A stretch of DNA of 8,010 nt from NCBI GenBank assembly GCA_043777755.1, contig JAYWHK010000226.1, positions 1-8,010 of the forward strand, read 5' to 3'. This DNA is from CANHEE01 sp043777755 (GTDB lineage: Bacteria > Bacteroidota > Bacteroidia > Chitinophagales > Saprospiraceae). A program made the translations under genes and the position numbers. The notes beneath the pieces are model-generated. The model saw only the letters and a program-made list of their open reading frames with translations. It did no database searches and was not told the DNA's origin. Positions 1 to 4,910 of the stretch are shown here, in pieces (the first letter of the stretch is position 1; each line of letters opens with the position of its first letter).

Positions 1-172
1 TTTAAAGGCTTTATTTTTTTAAAATATTTTATAATCAATTGATTTTTAGATAATTATGAAAAAATGGCTATAAAATTCTTAGCTTAATGACATTGCCCAA
101 AAGGGAGGACTTGCAAACGTAGAGCTTTATGCTTAGTAACGTAGAGGCAAACGCTGGTTTTTAATATAACAG
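1..172. other. A/T-rich flank with repeat fragments, no gene
   Basis: No credible coding region lies here. Positions 1-77 are very A/T-rich. Positions 78-112 carry a dispersed-repeat fragment described separately. Positions 113-153 contain short direct repeats: AACGTAGAG at 116-124 and 138-146, and GCAAACG at 113-119 and 147-153. On the minus strand GTTATATTAA occurs at 170-161, matching a 10-mer found twice in the 1386-1661 repeat region. No hairpin followed by a T-run is visible downstream of the minus-strand gene that ends at 173, so no terminator is called. Confidence 0.6.
78..112 (-). repeat. Dispersed repeat, left flanking copy (inverted relative to 7902-7932)
   Basis: Read on the minus strand, positions 95-78 give CAATGTCATTAAGCTAAG, an exact 18-base match to plus-strand 7915-7932. 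The match resumes upstream after 6 unmatched bases: T plus CCTCCC occurs at the same spacing in both copies, giving about 25 of 31 identical bases. The adjoining AAAAGGGAGGACTT (99-112) is identical to 1307-1320, so this fragment shares parts with the repeat upstream of the amidase gene. G/C-rich sequences of this look (CCTAAATCCTCCCC and similar) resemble intergenic dispersed repeats of Bacteroidota genomes. That family link is from memory, not a search. Confidence 0.7.
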
Positions 173-589
173 TTAGTGTGAGCGTTGCGTTCCGATTCCG
201 AAACGGAATTTTGTAAATGGTTGATTGTTGTTGTCAGGGTCGGGTAACAATGGTAACGATGTTGATTTTTTAGCGTCTTCGATTTGGGTTAGGAGCGTGA
301 TGGTGTCATCGTAGTTTTTGACGACACGCTCAGGTGTGAGTTTGTCGGGTAGTCGCTCATAGAGGTAATAGAGTGCGATGACGGTAATCCAACGGACTAC
401 TTGTAGTGGTCTTGCTGCGCCTTGCAGTGCAAAAACAGTAGTGGTGTCGTAGCGACTGTGAAGTGCATCGAATACCACTCCTTGCGCCATTTCGATGGCG
501 AGGTCAAGTGCTTGAGGTTCGGCATCTAAGAGTTGCGTTAAGCGAGCCTCTTTGATGAATGGTAGAAAGTCAGGTTGTGTTACGAACAT
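173..589 (-). CDS. Mu gp36-like head-tail connector protein (DUF1320)
   Basis: This 138-residue protein follows the DUF1320 (phage Mu gp36-like) layout. An N-terminal segment ends in LTQLLDAE (residues 17-24), followed by a helix with the typical small-residue pattern ending in ALHSRYD (42-48). A proline-preceded hydrophobic helix VVRWITVIALYYLYERL spans 64-80, and the sequence PERVVKNYDDTITLLTQIEDAKK (86-108) leads to the short SLPLLP stretch. In Mu the equivalent gene lies just after the capsid gene, and the product is thought to act at the head completion or head-tail joint. Here it is the last gene of the minus-strand arm, away from the capsid gene on the opposite strand, which suggests rearrangement. 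The start is ATG at 589, with no Shine-Dalgarno but a small hairpin (600-614) 10 bases upstream. The Asn/Pro-rich C-terminus (116-138) is variable in this family. The family assignment is by motif and context. Confidence 0.75.
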   Translation of the reverse strand: MFVTQPDFLPFIKEARLTQLLDAEPQALDLAIEMAQGVVFDALHSRYDTTTVFALQGAARPLQVVRWITVIALYYLYERLPDKLTPERVVKNYDDTITLLTQIEDAKKSTSLPLLPDPDNNNQPFTKFRFGIGTQRSH

Positions 590-599
590 ATTTCCCTAT

Positions 600-614
600 A
601 TCCCCAAAGGGGAT
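600..614. repeat. Small perfect hairpin ATCCCC-AAA-GGGGAT
   Basis: Six-base arms (600-605 and 609-614) flank a 3-base loop in the 43-base gap between the amidase stop and the gp36-like start. On the plus strand it is followed by a T-run (614-618), so it could terminate transcription coming from the left. On the minus strand, the coding direction here, it lies 10 bases before the start codon and has A's before it rather than U's after it. There it could only modulate translation or RNA stability. The tcccc-aaa-gggga core also resembles the dispersed repeats elsewhere in this arm. Confidence 0.45.
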
Positions 615-632
615 TTTTGATTTTTGGTTAAA

Positions 633-1241
633 TTAATAGAGTGATAAAAATTCTTTGAGTTTGTTAAAATCGAATGCTGGCGACAGGTCGGATTTGTCCT
701 GACGAACATTTGCGTGGTTGATGATGTTGTGGGTATCAAACACTTTTGTGTTCAGTTCGATGCTTTCATTTATCTTGAGTTCGAGGTCGTGTTTGTCGGC
801 AAGGAATTTTAAGAGTTCCGCCAAGGCTGCATATTGTGCTTCGGTGTAGTTTGCCCATGCTTTGTAGCCACGCCAAGATGCTGCTGTTTTTACTTCACCT
901 TTGAACTCCTTGTTCCAGTCGGTGAAGTGTTTTCCAGCTCTTAGGTAAAGACCACCTTCATTGACGAGTTCAATTCCTATAGATGCTTTTTCTACCTCAG
1001 TACGGTTTGCTGTCTTGAGTCCGTATTGGTACGCCCAATGTGCGGAATCAAAGCATTGGTGTATTGTACCATCTTTGTCAATGATAAAAGCAGTGCCTAC
1101 TTTTTCGGGTGTCTTGAGCCAGTGGCTGATTGCGCCTTCGGCTGTGCTGCCACAGGTGTGGTGCAGACAGATGTATTTTTTGTCCTGAGCGTTTGGGTAG
1201 AACTGGGATAGTCCGAAGTTTTTTACTTTTGATATTTTCAT
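633..1241 (-). CDS. N-acetylmuramoyl-L-alanine amidase (Amidase_2/PGRP fold), phage endolysin
   Basis: The 202-residue protein matches the T7-lysozyme/PGRP-type zinc amidases, which cut the bond between N-acetylmuramic acid and L-alanine of the peptide stem. Visible motifs in order are YICLHHT (23-29; H27 is the probable first zinc ligand), HW (40-41), GTAFIIDKDGTIHQCFD (49-65), AHWA (67-70) and ASIGIELVNEGG (86-97). The C-terminal signature is NHANVRQDKSDLSPAF (175-190), where H176 and D185 are the probable other zinc ligands and K183 the catalytic lysine two residues before. There is no signal peptide, membrane segment or separate wall-binding domain, so it would need a holin or another route to reach the wall; no holin is seen nearby. 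ATG at 1241 gives the complete fold. The gene lies between dispersed repeats and 470 bases from terL. The catalytic class is clear; its role as the phage endolysin is inferred from context. Confidence 0.92.
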   Translation of the reverse strand: MKISKVKNFGLSQFYPNAQDKKYICLHHTCGSTAEGAISHWLKTPEKVGTAFIIDKDGTIHQCFDSAHWAYQYGLKTANRTEVEKASIGIELVNEGGLYLRAGKHFTDWNKEFKGEVKTAASWRGYKAWANYTEAQYAALAELLKFLADKHDLELKINESIELNTKVFDTHNIINHANVRQDKSDLSPAFDFNKLKEFLSLY

Positions 1242-1253
1242 AGTATGAGTAGA

Positions 1254-1320
1254 AGCCCCACCTAAATCCTCCCCTCTCTAACTCTCCCCAGAAGGGAGAG
1301 GACCTGAAAAGGGAGGACTT
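1254..1320. repeat. Nested G/C-rich inverted repeat, dispersed-element type
   Basis: The outer arms AAATCCTCCC (1264-1273) and GGGAGGACTT (1311-1320) pair at 9 of 10 positions. The inner arms CTCTCCC (1282-1288) and GGGAGAG (1294-1300) pair perfectly around a 5-base loop. The right end, AAAAGGGAGGACTT (1307-1320), recurs exactly at 99-112. CCTAAATCC near the left end is shared in part with 7906-7914. Just beyond, CTACGT (1322-1327) and TTTGCAA (1334-1340) are split parts of a sequence that is contiguous, in inverse orientation, at 111-122. On the minus strand the element ends about 13 bases before the amidase start, so it would form the 5' leader of that gene if transcription enters from terL. 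Confidence 0.65.
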
Positions 1321-1385
1321 CCTACGTGGGAAGTTTGCAATAGAATTGTGTTTTGTTTCAGGGTGTAGAGTATGCTTGTTTGTTC

Positions 1386-1465
1386 GTTATATGATGTTAT
1401 ATTAATTTTATAAGACTAAATAGGTGTTTTATCGAACTTATAAAAAAAGTGGCTTAAATGGCTTG
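1386..1465 (+). repeat. Imperfect ~80-bp direct repeat, copy 1
   Basis: The unit begins with GTTATATGATGTTATATTAA (1386-1405) and ends with CTTAAATGGCTTG (1453-1465). Copy 2 begins 197 bases later, and its end lies 196 bases later. The ends are strongly conserved (18/20 and 12/13) and the middle is diverged but of almost the same length. The first 20 bases are themselves two GTTATAT boxes (1386-1392, 1396-1402) offset by 10 bp, one helical turn, as in many tandem protein-binding sites. Its function is unknown. Confidence 0.6.
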
Positions 1466-1582
1466 AAATGCGTTTTTGTTTTTTTGATGCGTTTTGAGTA
1501 ATTCAAGGTCAGAATTTTTTGCACTTTGAGTCATTTTGTTTTTAAAGTTTAGATTTAGGTTTAAAATAGGTCTTATTTTTGA

Positions 1583-1661
1583 GTTATATGGCGTTATATT
1601 AAAAATGTTTGAATAGACGACTATTTTATAGTGTTTAAAAAAGAATGTCTTAAATCGCTTG
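1583..1661 (+). repeat. Imperfect ~80-bp direct repeat, copy 2
   Basis: This is the second copy of the unit at 1386-1465. It starts with GTTATATGGCGTTATATTAA (1583-1602), with GTTATAT boxes at 1583-1589 and 1593-1599, and ends with CTTAAATCGCTTG (1649-1661). Only bases 9-10 differ in the opening 20-mer. The middle (1603-1648) shares an A/T-rich pattern with copy 1 but has little exact identity, so the two copies are old or under selection only at the ends. Confidence 0.6.
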
Positions 1662-1688
1662 TGGTTCAATGTTTGTTAAACTGCATAT

Positions 1689-1719
1689 TGGGCGACCGCA
1701 AGGGTACGCCCCTACGCCC
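1689..1719. repeat. Hairpin-forming dispersed repeat overlapping the terL stop
   Basis: GGGCGACC (1690-1697) pairs with GGT-CGCCC (within 1702-1711, one bulged A) around a short GCAAG-like loop, followed by CCTACGCCCG. In the minus-strand frame this sequence supplies the terL stop (TAG, 1714-1712) and its last two codons. No T-run follows on the minus strand, so it is not a canonical intrinsic terminator. Sequences of the form GTAGGGGCG-TACCC-N-GGTCGCCC resemble intergenic repeats I recall from Bacteroidota genomes. That likeness is unverified. Confidence 0.55.
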
Positions 1720-3292
1720 GTTTTGAATTTTTGTTGTACGACCCTTGTCGAGGTGTAAAGTTTGATTGTCTTGCTGCTCTTTGTAGGTAGAACAATGCGC
1801 CTTCGAGTGCATCGGGTGCATCGTCGTGACCAGTAGGAAAAGCAAGGAGCTGAGATTTGAGCAATTGCATATCGGGCTTTTTGCGTTTGTCTTCATTGAA
1901 GGCGATGATGCCACGCTCAAAGAGAGGTGACATATTTTCGATACGCATTTCTTTGTTTTCCTTTTTGCGGTCGTCCCGTCGAATGGGCAGGTGCACTCCT
2001 GTTTCGTTGCCCATGGTGTTGAACTCGTCAAAGAGTAAATCTTGGAGCATATTGGATTCCATGCGGTATCGGGCATGATTGCCATACCATGCGTAGAAGT
2101 CATAGAAGGCTTGCACCATGCTTCGGGTAGATGCTTGTCGTACCCAAGCGTCTAAGATGTATATCTTGTTGTTTGAGGATTTGCCTACGACGACGATTGC
2201 TTTGTAGTCGCTGTCTTTTGTATTTTTGAAAGACGGGTCGCAGTATATTTCGATTGCTTCCATGTTTCTGATGCTTGGAGCTTTGTCCCAAATTATCCAC
2301 TCCTCTTTGAAGACGTTGCCTTCTTCCACGTGCTGGTGAAAGAACTCTCTCATCTTAGCACGGTAGCCCGTAAGTTCCCAACGTTGCTCTAAGATAGCAC
2401 GACTGTAACGCTCCTTCCATGCTGGTGTTCCATTCAAGTCCATAGCGTGTGTTTTTGGATTTTCCAACGCATAGACTTTGATGTGGTTGATGGCAGGATT
2501 GATGGGGTCTTCGGGATTGACATCGCCTACCATTTTAGAAATGATGCTGCACTTGTCAATTCGATTGCCAGCCACGACGAAGCGAGAGCCTGAGGTCAGA
2601 CCGAAGGCTTGAAATAGATCTTCTTTTATCCAGTTGATGGCATCGTCCACTCGTTGCTCATTTCGACAACGCTCTTTCGTGTCGGCATCGTCAATGACAC
2701 AATAGTTTGGTCGGAGCTGTGCTTCTCTGATTCCACGAGGTGATTGTCCTAAACCAAACGCCCAAAAGCCAATGCCGTCAGAAGTTGAAAATTGCCCGTC
2801 AGACCAAGAACCGCTGGAGCGACAATCGCCATAATCATGGATCCACAATTCGTTGTTTTCGAGTTCAGCTTGTAGGTCGCCGAGTAATTTGGCGGCTTTG
2901 TTTTCGTTGGCAGAAACAATGACCATGCCGTCAAGTTTGCCCTGAGCATATAACCAAAGCGGAAAGAACAAATCTGCAAAGACAGATTTGGCGTGTTCCC
3001 GTGACCACTCCAATACGGTGACGGTATCGGGTAGAATGGTTTTTGCCGCTTTTTTATGAAACCAGCCAAATTTTGTAATTTGTCCAGTGCTTTTTTCAGT
3101 CATGTAATGACCGAGGTAGTATTCACAAAAGTCCTCAAAATTGTTGCGCAATTGAGCGACACGCTTTTCCTTGTTCAATTCTGACTCGTTCAGATTGATT
3201 CGGGTAGCGGAGGATTTTCTTATGAGCGCACAAAGTTTGTCGTAATCCTCCAAGGCTTTTTTTTGCGCTGGTGTTATGGTATTTTGAATCAT
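1712..3292 (-). CDS. terL: Phage terminase large subunit (packaging ATPase and nuclease)
   Basis: The 526-residue protein has the two-domain TerL layout. In the N-terminal ATPase, SREHAKS (97-103) sits at the Walker A position after the VLEW strand; it has the K-S pair but Ala in place of the usual Gly. VIVSANENKAAKLLGDLQ (124-141) and the Walker B-type YCVIDDAD (197-204, D201/D202) follow. RFVVAGNRID (237-246) fits the coupling motif. The C-terminal RNase H-like nuclease shows CDPSFK (351-356, D352), ILDAW (379-383), RMESN (410-414, E412) and HDDAPDAL (489-496, D490/D491), the expected acidic clusters. It cuts concatemeric or integrated DNA and pumps it into the prohead through the portal. 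The ATG at 3292 lies 15 bases after the terS stop, so the two are co-transcribed. The leader ATATATATAGTATG is identical to that of the capsid gene. The stop falls in a dispersed repeat. The ATP-site variant does not suggest inactivity. Confidence 0.94.
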   Translation of the reverse strand: MIQNTITPAQKKALEDYDKLCALIRKSSATRINLNESELNKEKRVAQLRNNFEDFCEYYLGHYMTEKSTGQITKFGWFHKKAAKTILPDTVTVLEWSREHAKSVFADLFFPLWLYAQGKLDGMVIVSANENKAAKLLGDLQAELENNELWIHDYGDCRSSGSWSDGQFSTSDGIGFWAFGLGQSPRGIREAQLRPNYCVIDDADTKERCRNEQRVDDAINWIKEDLFQAFGLTSGSRFVVAGNRIDKCSIISKMVGDVNPEDPINPAINHIKVYALENPKTHAMDLNGTPAWKERYSRAILEQRWELTGYRAKMREFFHQHVEEGNVFKEEWIIWDKAPSIRNMEAIEIYCDPSFKNTKDSDYKAIVVVGKSSNNKIYILDAWVRQASTRSMVQAFYDFYAWYGNHARYRMESNMLQDLLFDEFNTMGNETGVHLPIRRDDRKKENKEMRIENMSPLFERGIIAFNEDKRKKPDMQLLKSQLLAFPTGHDDAPDALEGALFYLQRAARQSNFTPRQGSYNKNSKRA

Positions 3293-3307
3293 ACTATATA
3301 TATGGTA

Positions 3308-3772
3308 TTAAGCCAAACTTTTGCGAGCTTCATTGATGAAGCGGTTAAAAGTAGGTTCTACTTTTTTAGCGAGGTCAATGTTTTCTTCTGCGACAAATGC
3401 CAAAATTCTTTTGGCGACTGATACAAAAATTTCAAACTTGATTTCGTCCCGTTTGATGGTGGTGTAGAGTTTCTGCAACGCATCAATGTCTCCACGCTCA
3501 ATGAGTTTTCTGTTTTCGGCTGACAACAAAAGTTCAGCATCTTTTTTTGATTTGAGGACGGCTAACTGGTAGCTTATGAGTTCTCTGACAATATCCGCAT
3601 TGGTATTGTCGTGGAGTTCTTTTTGTAGGCGTTGTTCTGTCCATCCTTCTGCTTGTTTCCACTTGGTTGTGGTATTTAGCGAAACCTCTAAAATTTTGGC
3701 AATTTCAGTTTGGTCAAAACCTTGCATGAAAAGGGTTTTAGCCGCTTGTCTTTTATTGTCTTTTACATTCAT
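3308..3772 (-). CDS. terS: Terminase small subunit-like DNA-binding protein (DUF1804/Mu gp27 position)
   Basis: Read from ATG at 3772 this is a 154-residue protein. An N-terminal helix-turn-helix spans about residues 18-39 (GFDQTEIAKILEVS then TTTKWK). A long charged helical region follows (about 58-105, including DIVRELISYQLAVLKSKKD), and then a C-terminal segment ending NRFINEARKSLA. This is the usual shape of small terminase subunits: a DNA-binding head, an oligomerising helical core, and a tail that contacts TerL. Its place directly before terL supports this; Mu-type phages carry a DUF1804 protein here. An in-frame TTG at 3808 would add 12 residues, but it coincides with a predicted -33 box, so I prefer 3772. 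The -7 box then ends only 5 bases before the ATG, implying a leaderless or nearly leaderless mRNA. A regulator role for the HTH cannot be excluded. Confidence 0.8.
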   Translation of the reverse strand: MNVKDNKRQAAKTLFMQGFDQTEIAKILEVSLNTTTKWKQAEGWTEQRLQKELHDNTNADIVRELISYQLAVLKSKKDAELLLSAENRKLIERGDIDALQKLYTTIKRDEIKFEIFVSVAKRILAFVAEENIDLAKKVEPTFNRFINEARKSLA

Positions 3773-3777
3773 AAGGG

Positions 3778-3808
3778 CAAAAGTATAGGTAAAAAAGTAG
3801 GTCGTCAA
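3778..3808 (-). promoter_or_regulatory. Promoter for the terS-terL arm (TTG-N20-TACTTTTG)
   Basis: On the minus strand TTG (3808-3806) is followed by 20 bases and then TACTTTTG (3785-3778), matching the Bacteroidota vegetative promoter (-33 TTG, -7 TAnnTTTG, usual spacing about 17-23). Its geometry is the same as that of the plus-strand promoter. Transcription would begin at about 3771-3774, right at the terS ATG (3772). Confidence 0.6.
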
Positions 3809-3815
3809 ATGGTAA

Positions 3816-3872
3816 TTTTCTAATTGTCGGAAATTCTGTACGATTTGTACAGAATTTCGGACAATTAGAAAA
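3816..3872. promoter_or_regulatory. 57-bp near-perfect palindrome between divergent promoters
   Basis: The left arm 3816-3841 and right arm 3847-3872 are 26 bases each and complementary at 25 of 26 positions. The only mismatch is G3829 against G3859. The spacer is GATTT (3842-3846). Central parts read TTCTGTAC and GTACAGAA; the outer ends read TTTTCTAATTGTC and GACAATTAGAAAA. Exactly 7 bases separate each outer end from the adjacent -33 TTG (3806-3808 minus, 3880-3882 plus). The symmetry and upstream position suit a dimeric or tetrameric activator serving both arms, as Mor and C do for Mu middle and late promoters. A repressor site, a packaging recognition site for TerS or a cruciform are alternatives. 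Confidence 0.8.
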
Positions 3873-3879
3873 AAGGCGG

Positions 3880-3910
3880 TTGCGTAGGCAAAAAATCGCC
3901 TGTATGTTTG
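3880..3910 (+). promoter_or_regulatory. Promoter for the capsid/tail arm (TTG-N20-TATGTTTG)
   Basis: TTG at 3880-3882, 20 bases, then TATGTTTG at 3903-3910 match the Bacteroidota -33/-7 consensus. The protease ATG follows at 3931, giving an estimated 5' leader of about 15 bases. No other good match to this consensus was seen ahead of the later plus-strand genes, so it probably drives the whole 4-kb rightward operon. Confidence 0.65.
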
Positions 3911-3930
3911 TGGCGTAAATAAAAAGTTTA

Positions 3931-4875
3931 ATGAAAAGGATTGTATTCAGCACATCAGGAGTAAATCGTTATGGTTACAGGGTTTTGACCTTGGGAATCA
4001 AAATCAAAGGCGATGTGCCAATGTTCTTTGGACACAATACGCACAAGTTTCCGATTGGAAAATGGACGGACATAAAAATAGAAGGCGATGTGCTTTCGGG
4101 TGTTCCTGTTTTTGATGAGGTGACAGAAGACAGTAAGACGTGCAAGTTGCTTTATGAAAAAGGAACACTGAACGCTTGCAGTATTGGTTTCAATGTTATC
4201 AGCAGCACCGATGACCCAGCTTTGGCACTTAAAGGGCAACGCTACGAAACAATCACTTCGTGTGATTTATTGGAAGTGAGCCTTGTAGGTATTCCAGCTA
4301 ATCCCGATGCTACGGTGATGAATCTTGATTTTTCGTTAGATGTGAATGTACCATTACTAAACCTAAAGTCTGTAAAAATGGATTTGAAAAATATTGCTCT
4401 AAAATTAGGGCTTTTGGAAACTTCAAGTGAAGCTGATATTTTGGCGGTACTTGATAAAAGAAATGACAGCGAGGTGATGCGCATTGTTCAACTTGGTATG
4501 GACAAAGGTGTAGTAACTGAGTCGAATCTTGAATTTTATACCAATGCGGTAAAAAAAGACAGCGAAACTTGGGAGTTGCACTTTTCTGAATTGGGTGCGC
4601 CTGTGGCACAAATGCCTGTTGCTGCACCTGCATCACAAACAGTTGCACCTGCAACAACTTCTACAACACAGACACAAATGACACTTGCTCAAAGAATTTG
4701 GGCGAACCGTCCTGCTGCTGGTGTGGTTGCAACAACTGTAGGTAATGGAGCTGAAGGGCAATTGGGCTGGTCTTATCAAGACTGGCAAAAAAATGATGCT
4801 GAGGGCTTAAAGCAGTTGATGTTCAAAGACCATCGCTTTTACGACGAACTCGTCGCAAAAGCAATGGTAGATTAA
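3931..4875 (+). CDS. HK97-type prohead protease fused to a scaffold-like C-terminal domain
   Basis: Residues 1-135 match the S78/HK97 prohead protease fold. FFGHN (32-36) carries the probable catalytic H35. ACSIGF (82-87) carries the nucleophile S84. The family signature LLEVSLVGIPANPDA (113-127) includes E115 as a possible third member. Residues 150-220 are a helical domain, 223-250 an Ala/Pro/Gln/Thr-rich linker, and 251-314 a charged C-terminal segment (GWSYQDWQKNDAEGLKQL, then FKDHRFYDELV) of the type seen in internal scaffolds. The protein (314 aa) is thus longer than a bare protease. It would guide capsid assembly and then cleave the scaffold and itself before packaging. An in-frame ATG at 4378 (M150), preceded by an A-rich stretch, could start the scaffold part alone. 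It is the first gene of the rightward operon, 32 bases before the capsid gene. The protease call is firm; the scaffold role is inferred. Confidence 0.9.
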   Translation: MKRIVFSTSGVNRYGYRVLTLGIKIKGDVPMFFGHNTHKFPIGKWTDIKIEGDVLSGVPVFDEVTEDSKTCKLLYEKGTLNACSIGFNVISSTDDPALALKGQRYETITSCDLLEVSLVGIPANPDATVMNLDFSLDVNVPLLNLKSVKMDLKNIALKLGLLETSSEADILAVLDKRNDSEVMRIVQLGMDKGVVTESNLEFYTNAVKKDSETWELHFSELGAPVAQMPVAAPASQTVAPATTSTTQTQMTLAQRIWANRPAAGVVATTVGNGAEGQLGWSYQDWQKNDAEGLKQLMFKDHRFYDELVAKAMVD

Positions 4876-4893
4876 TCTAATTTTTTCATCTAT

Positions 4894-4910
4894 ACAATAT
4901 ATATAGTATG
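4894..4910 (+). promoter_or_regulatory. Non-SD translation start region of the capsid gene, identical to that of terL
   Basis: ATATATATAGTATG (4897-4910), including the start codon, is the same 14 bases found on the minus strand at 3303-3290 ahead of terL. Neither start has a purine-rich Shine-Dalgarno. A/T-rich, unstructured leaders are typical of efficient starts in Bacteroidota. The exact identity may mark a shared initiation signal. Confidence 0.5.

Larger units (their letters stand above)
1242..1711. other. 470-base non-coding stretch between terL and the amidase gene
   Basis: No convincing gene is present. The longest minus-strand reading (1669-1454, 71 codons) has a skewed Asn/Lys/Phe/Ile composition and runs through both repeat copies, so it was rejected. 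From the amidase side the stretch holds a nested G/C-rich inverted repeat (1264-1320), a transition segment (1321-1385), an imperfect ~80-bp direct repeat (1386-1465 and 1583-1661) and a hairpin-forming repeat that overlaps the terL stop (1689-1719). No TTG-N17-23-TAnnTTTG promoter was found on the minus strand here. In Mu-type gene orders the portal gene follows terL, and none remains here. Confidence 0.6.

Noticed and set aside
600..618. An intrinsic terminator on the plus strand (hairpin plus T-run)
   Set aside because: No plus-strand gene precedes it, the stem is only 6 bp, and the same core resembles the dispersed repeats. It is kept as a hairpin only.
633..1241. A reading of the LysM/amidase pair as a type VI or other contractile injection system
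   Set aside because: Terminase, prohead protease and capsid genes in the same module identify a phage. A purely tail-derived particle would not need them.
1574..1581. A plus-strand TAnnTTTG-like box (TATTTTTG) in the non-coding stretch
   Set aside because: No TTG lies 17-23 bases upstream (the nearest is about 35 bases away) and no plus-strand gene follows. It is expected by chance in A/T-rich sequence.
1454..1669. A 71-codon minus-strand open frame between terL and the amidase gene
   Set aside because: The composition is what A/T-rich non-coding DNA gives (Asn, Lys, Phe, Ile), it spans both copies of the direct repeat, and no motif is recognisable.
1666..2103. A 145-codon minus-strand open frame within terL in another frame
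   Set aside because: It lies inside the terL nuclease region, which is continuous and carries the expected catalytic residues, and there is no sign of a frameshift in terL.
3753..3953. A 66-codon minus-strand open frame across the divergent promoter region
   Set aside because: It runs through the palindrome and both promoters and overlaps both flanking genes out of frame.
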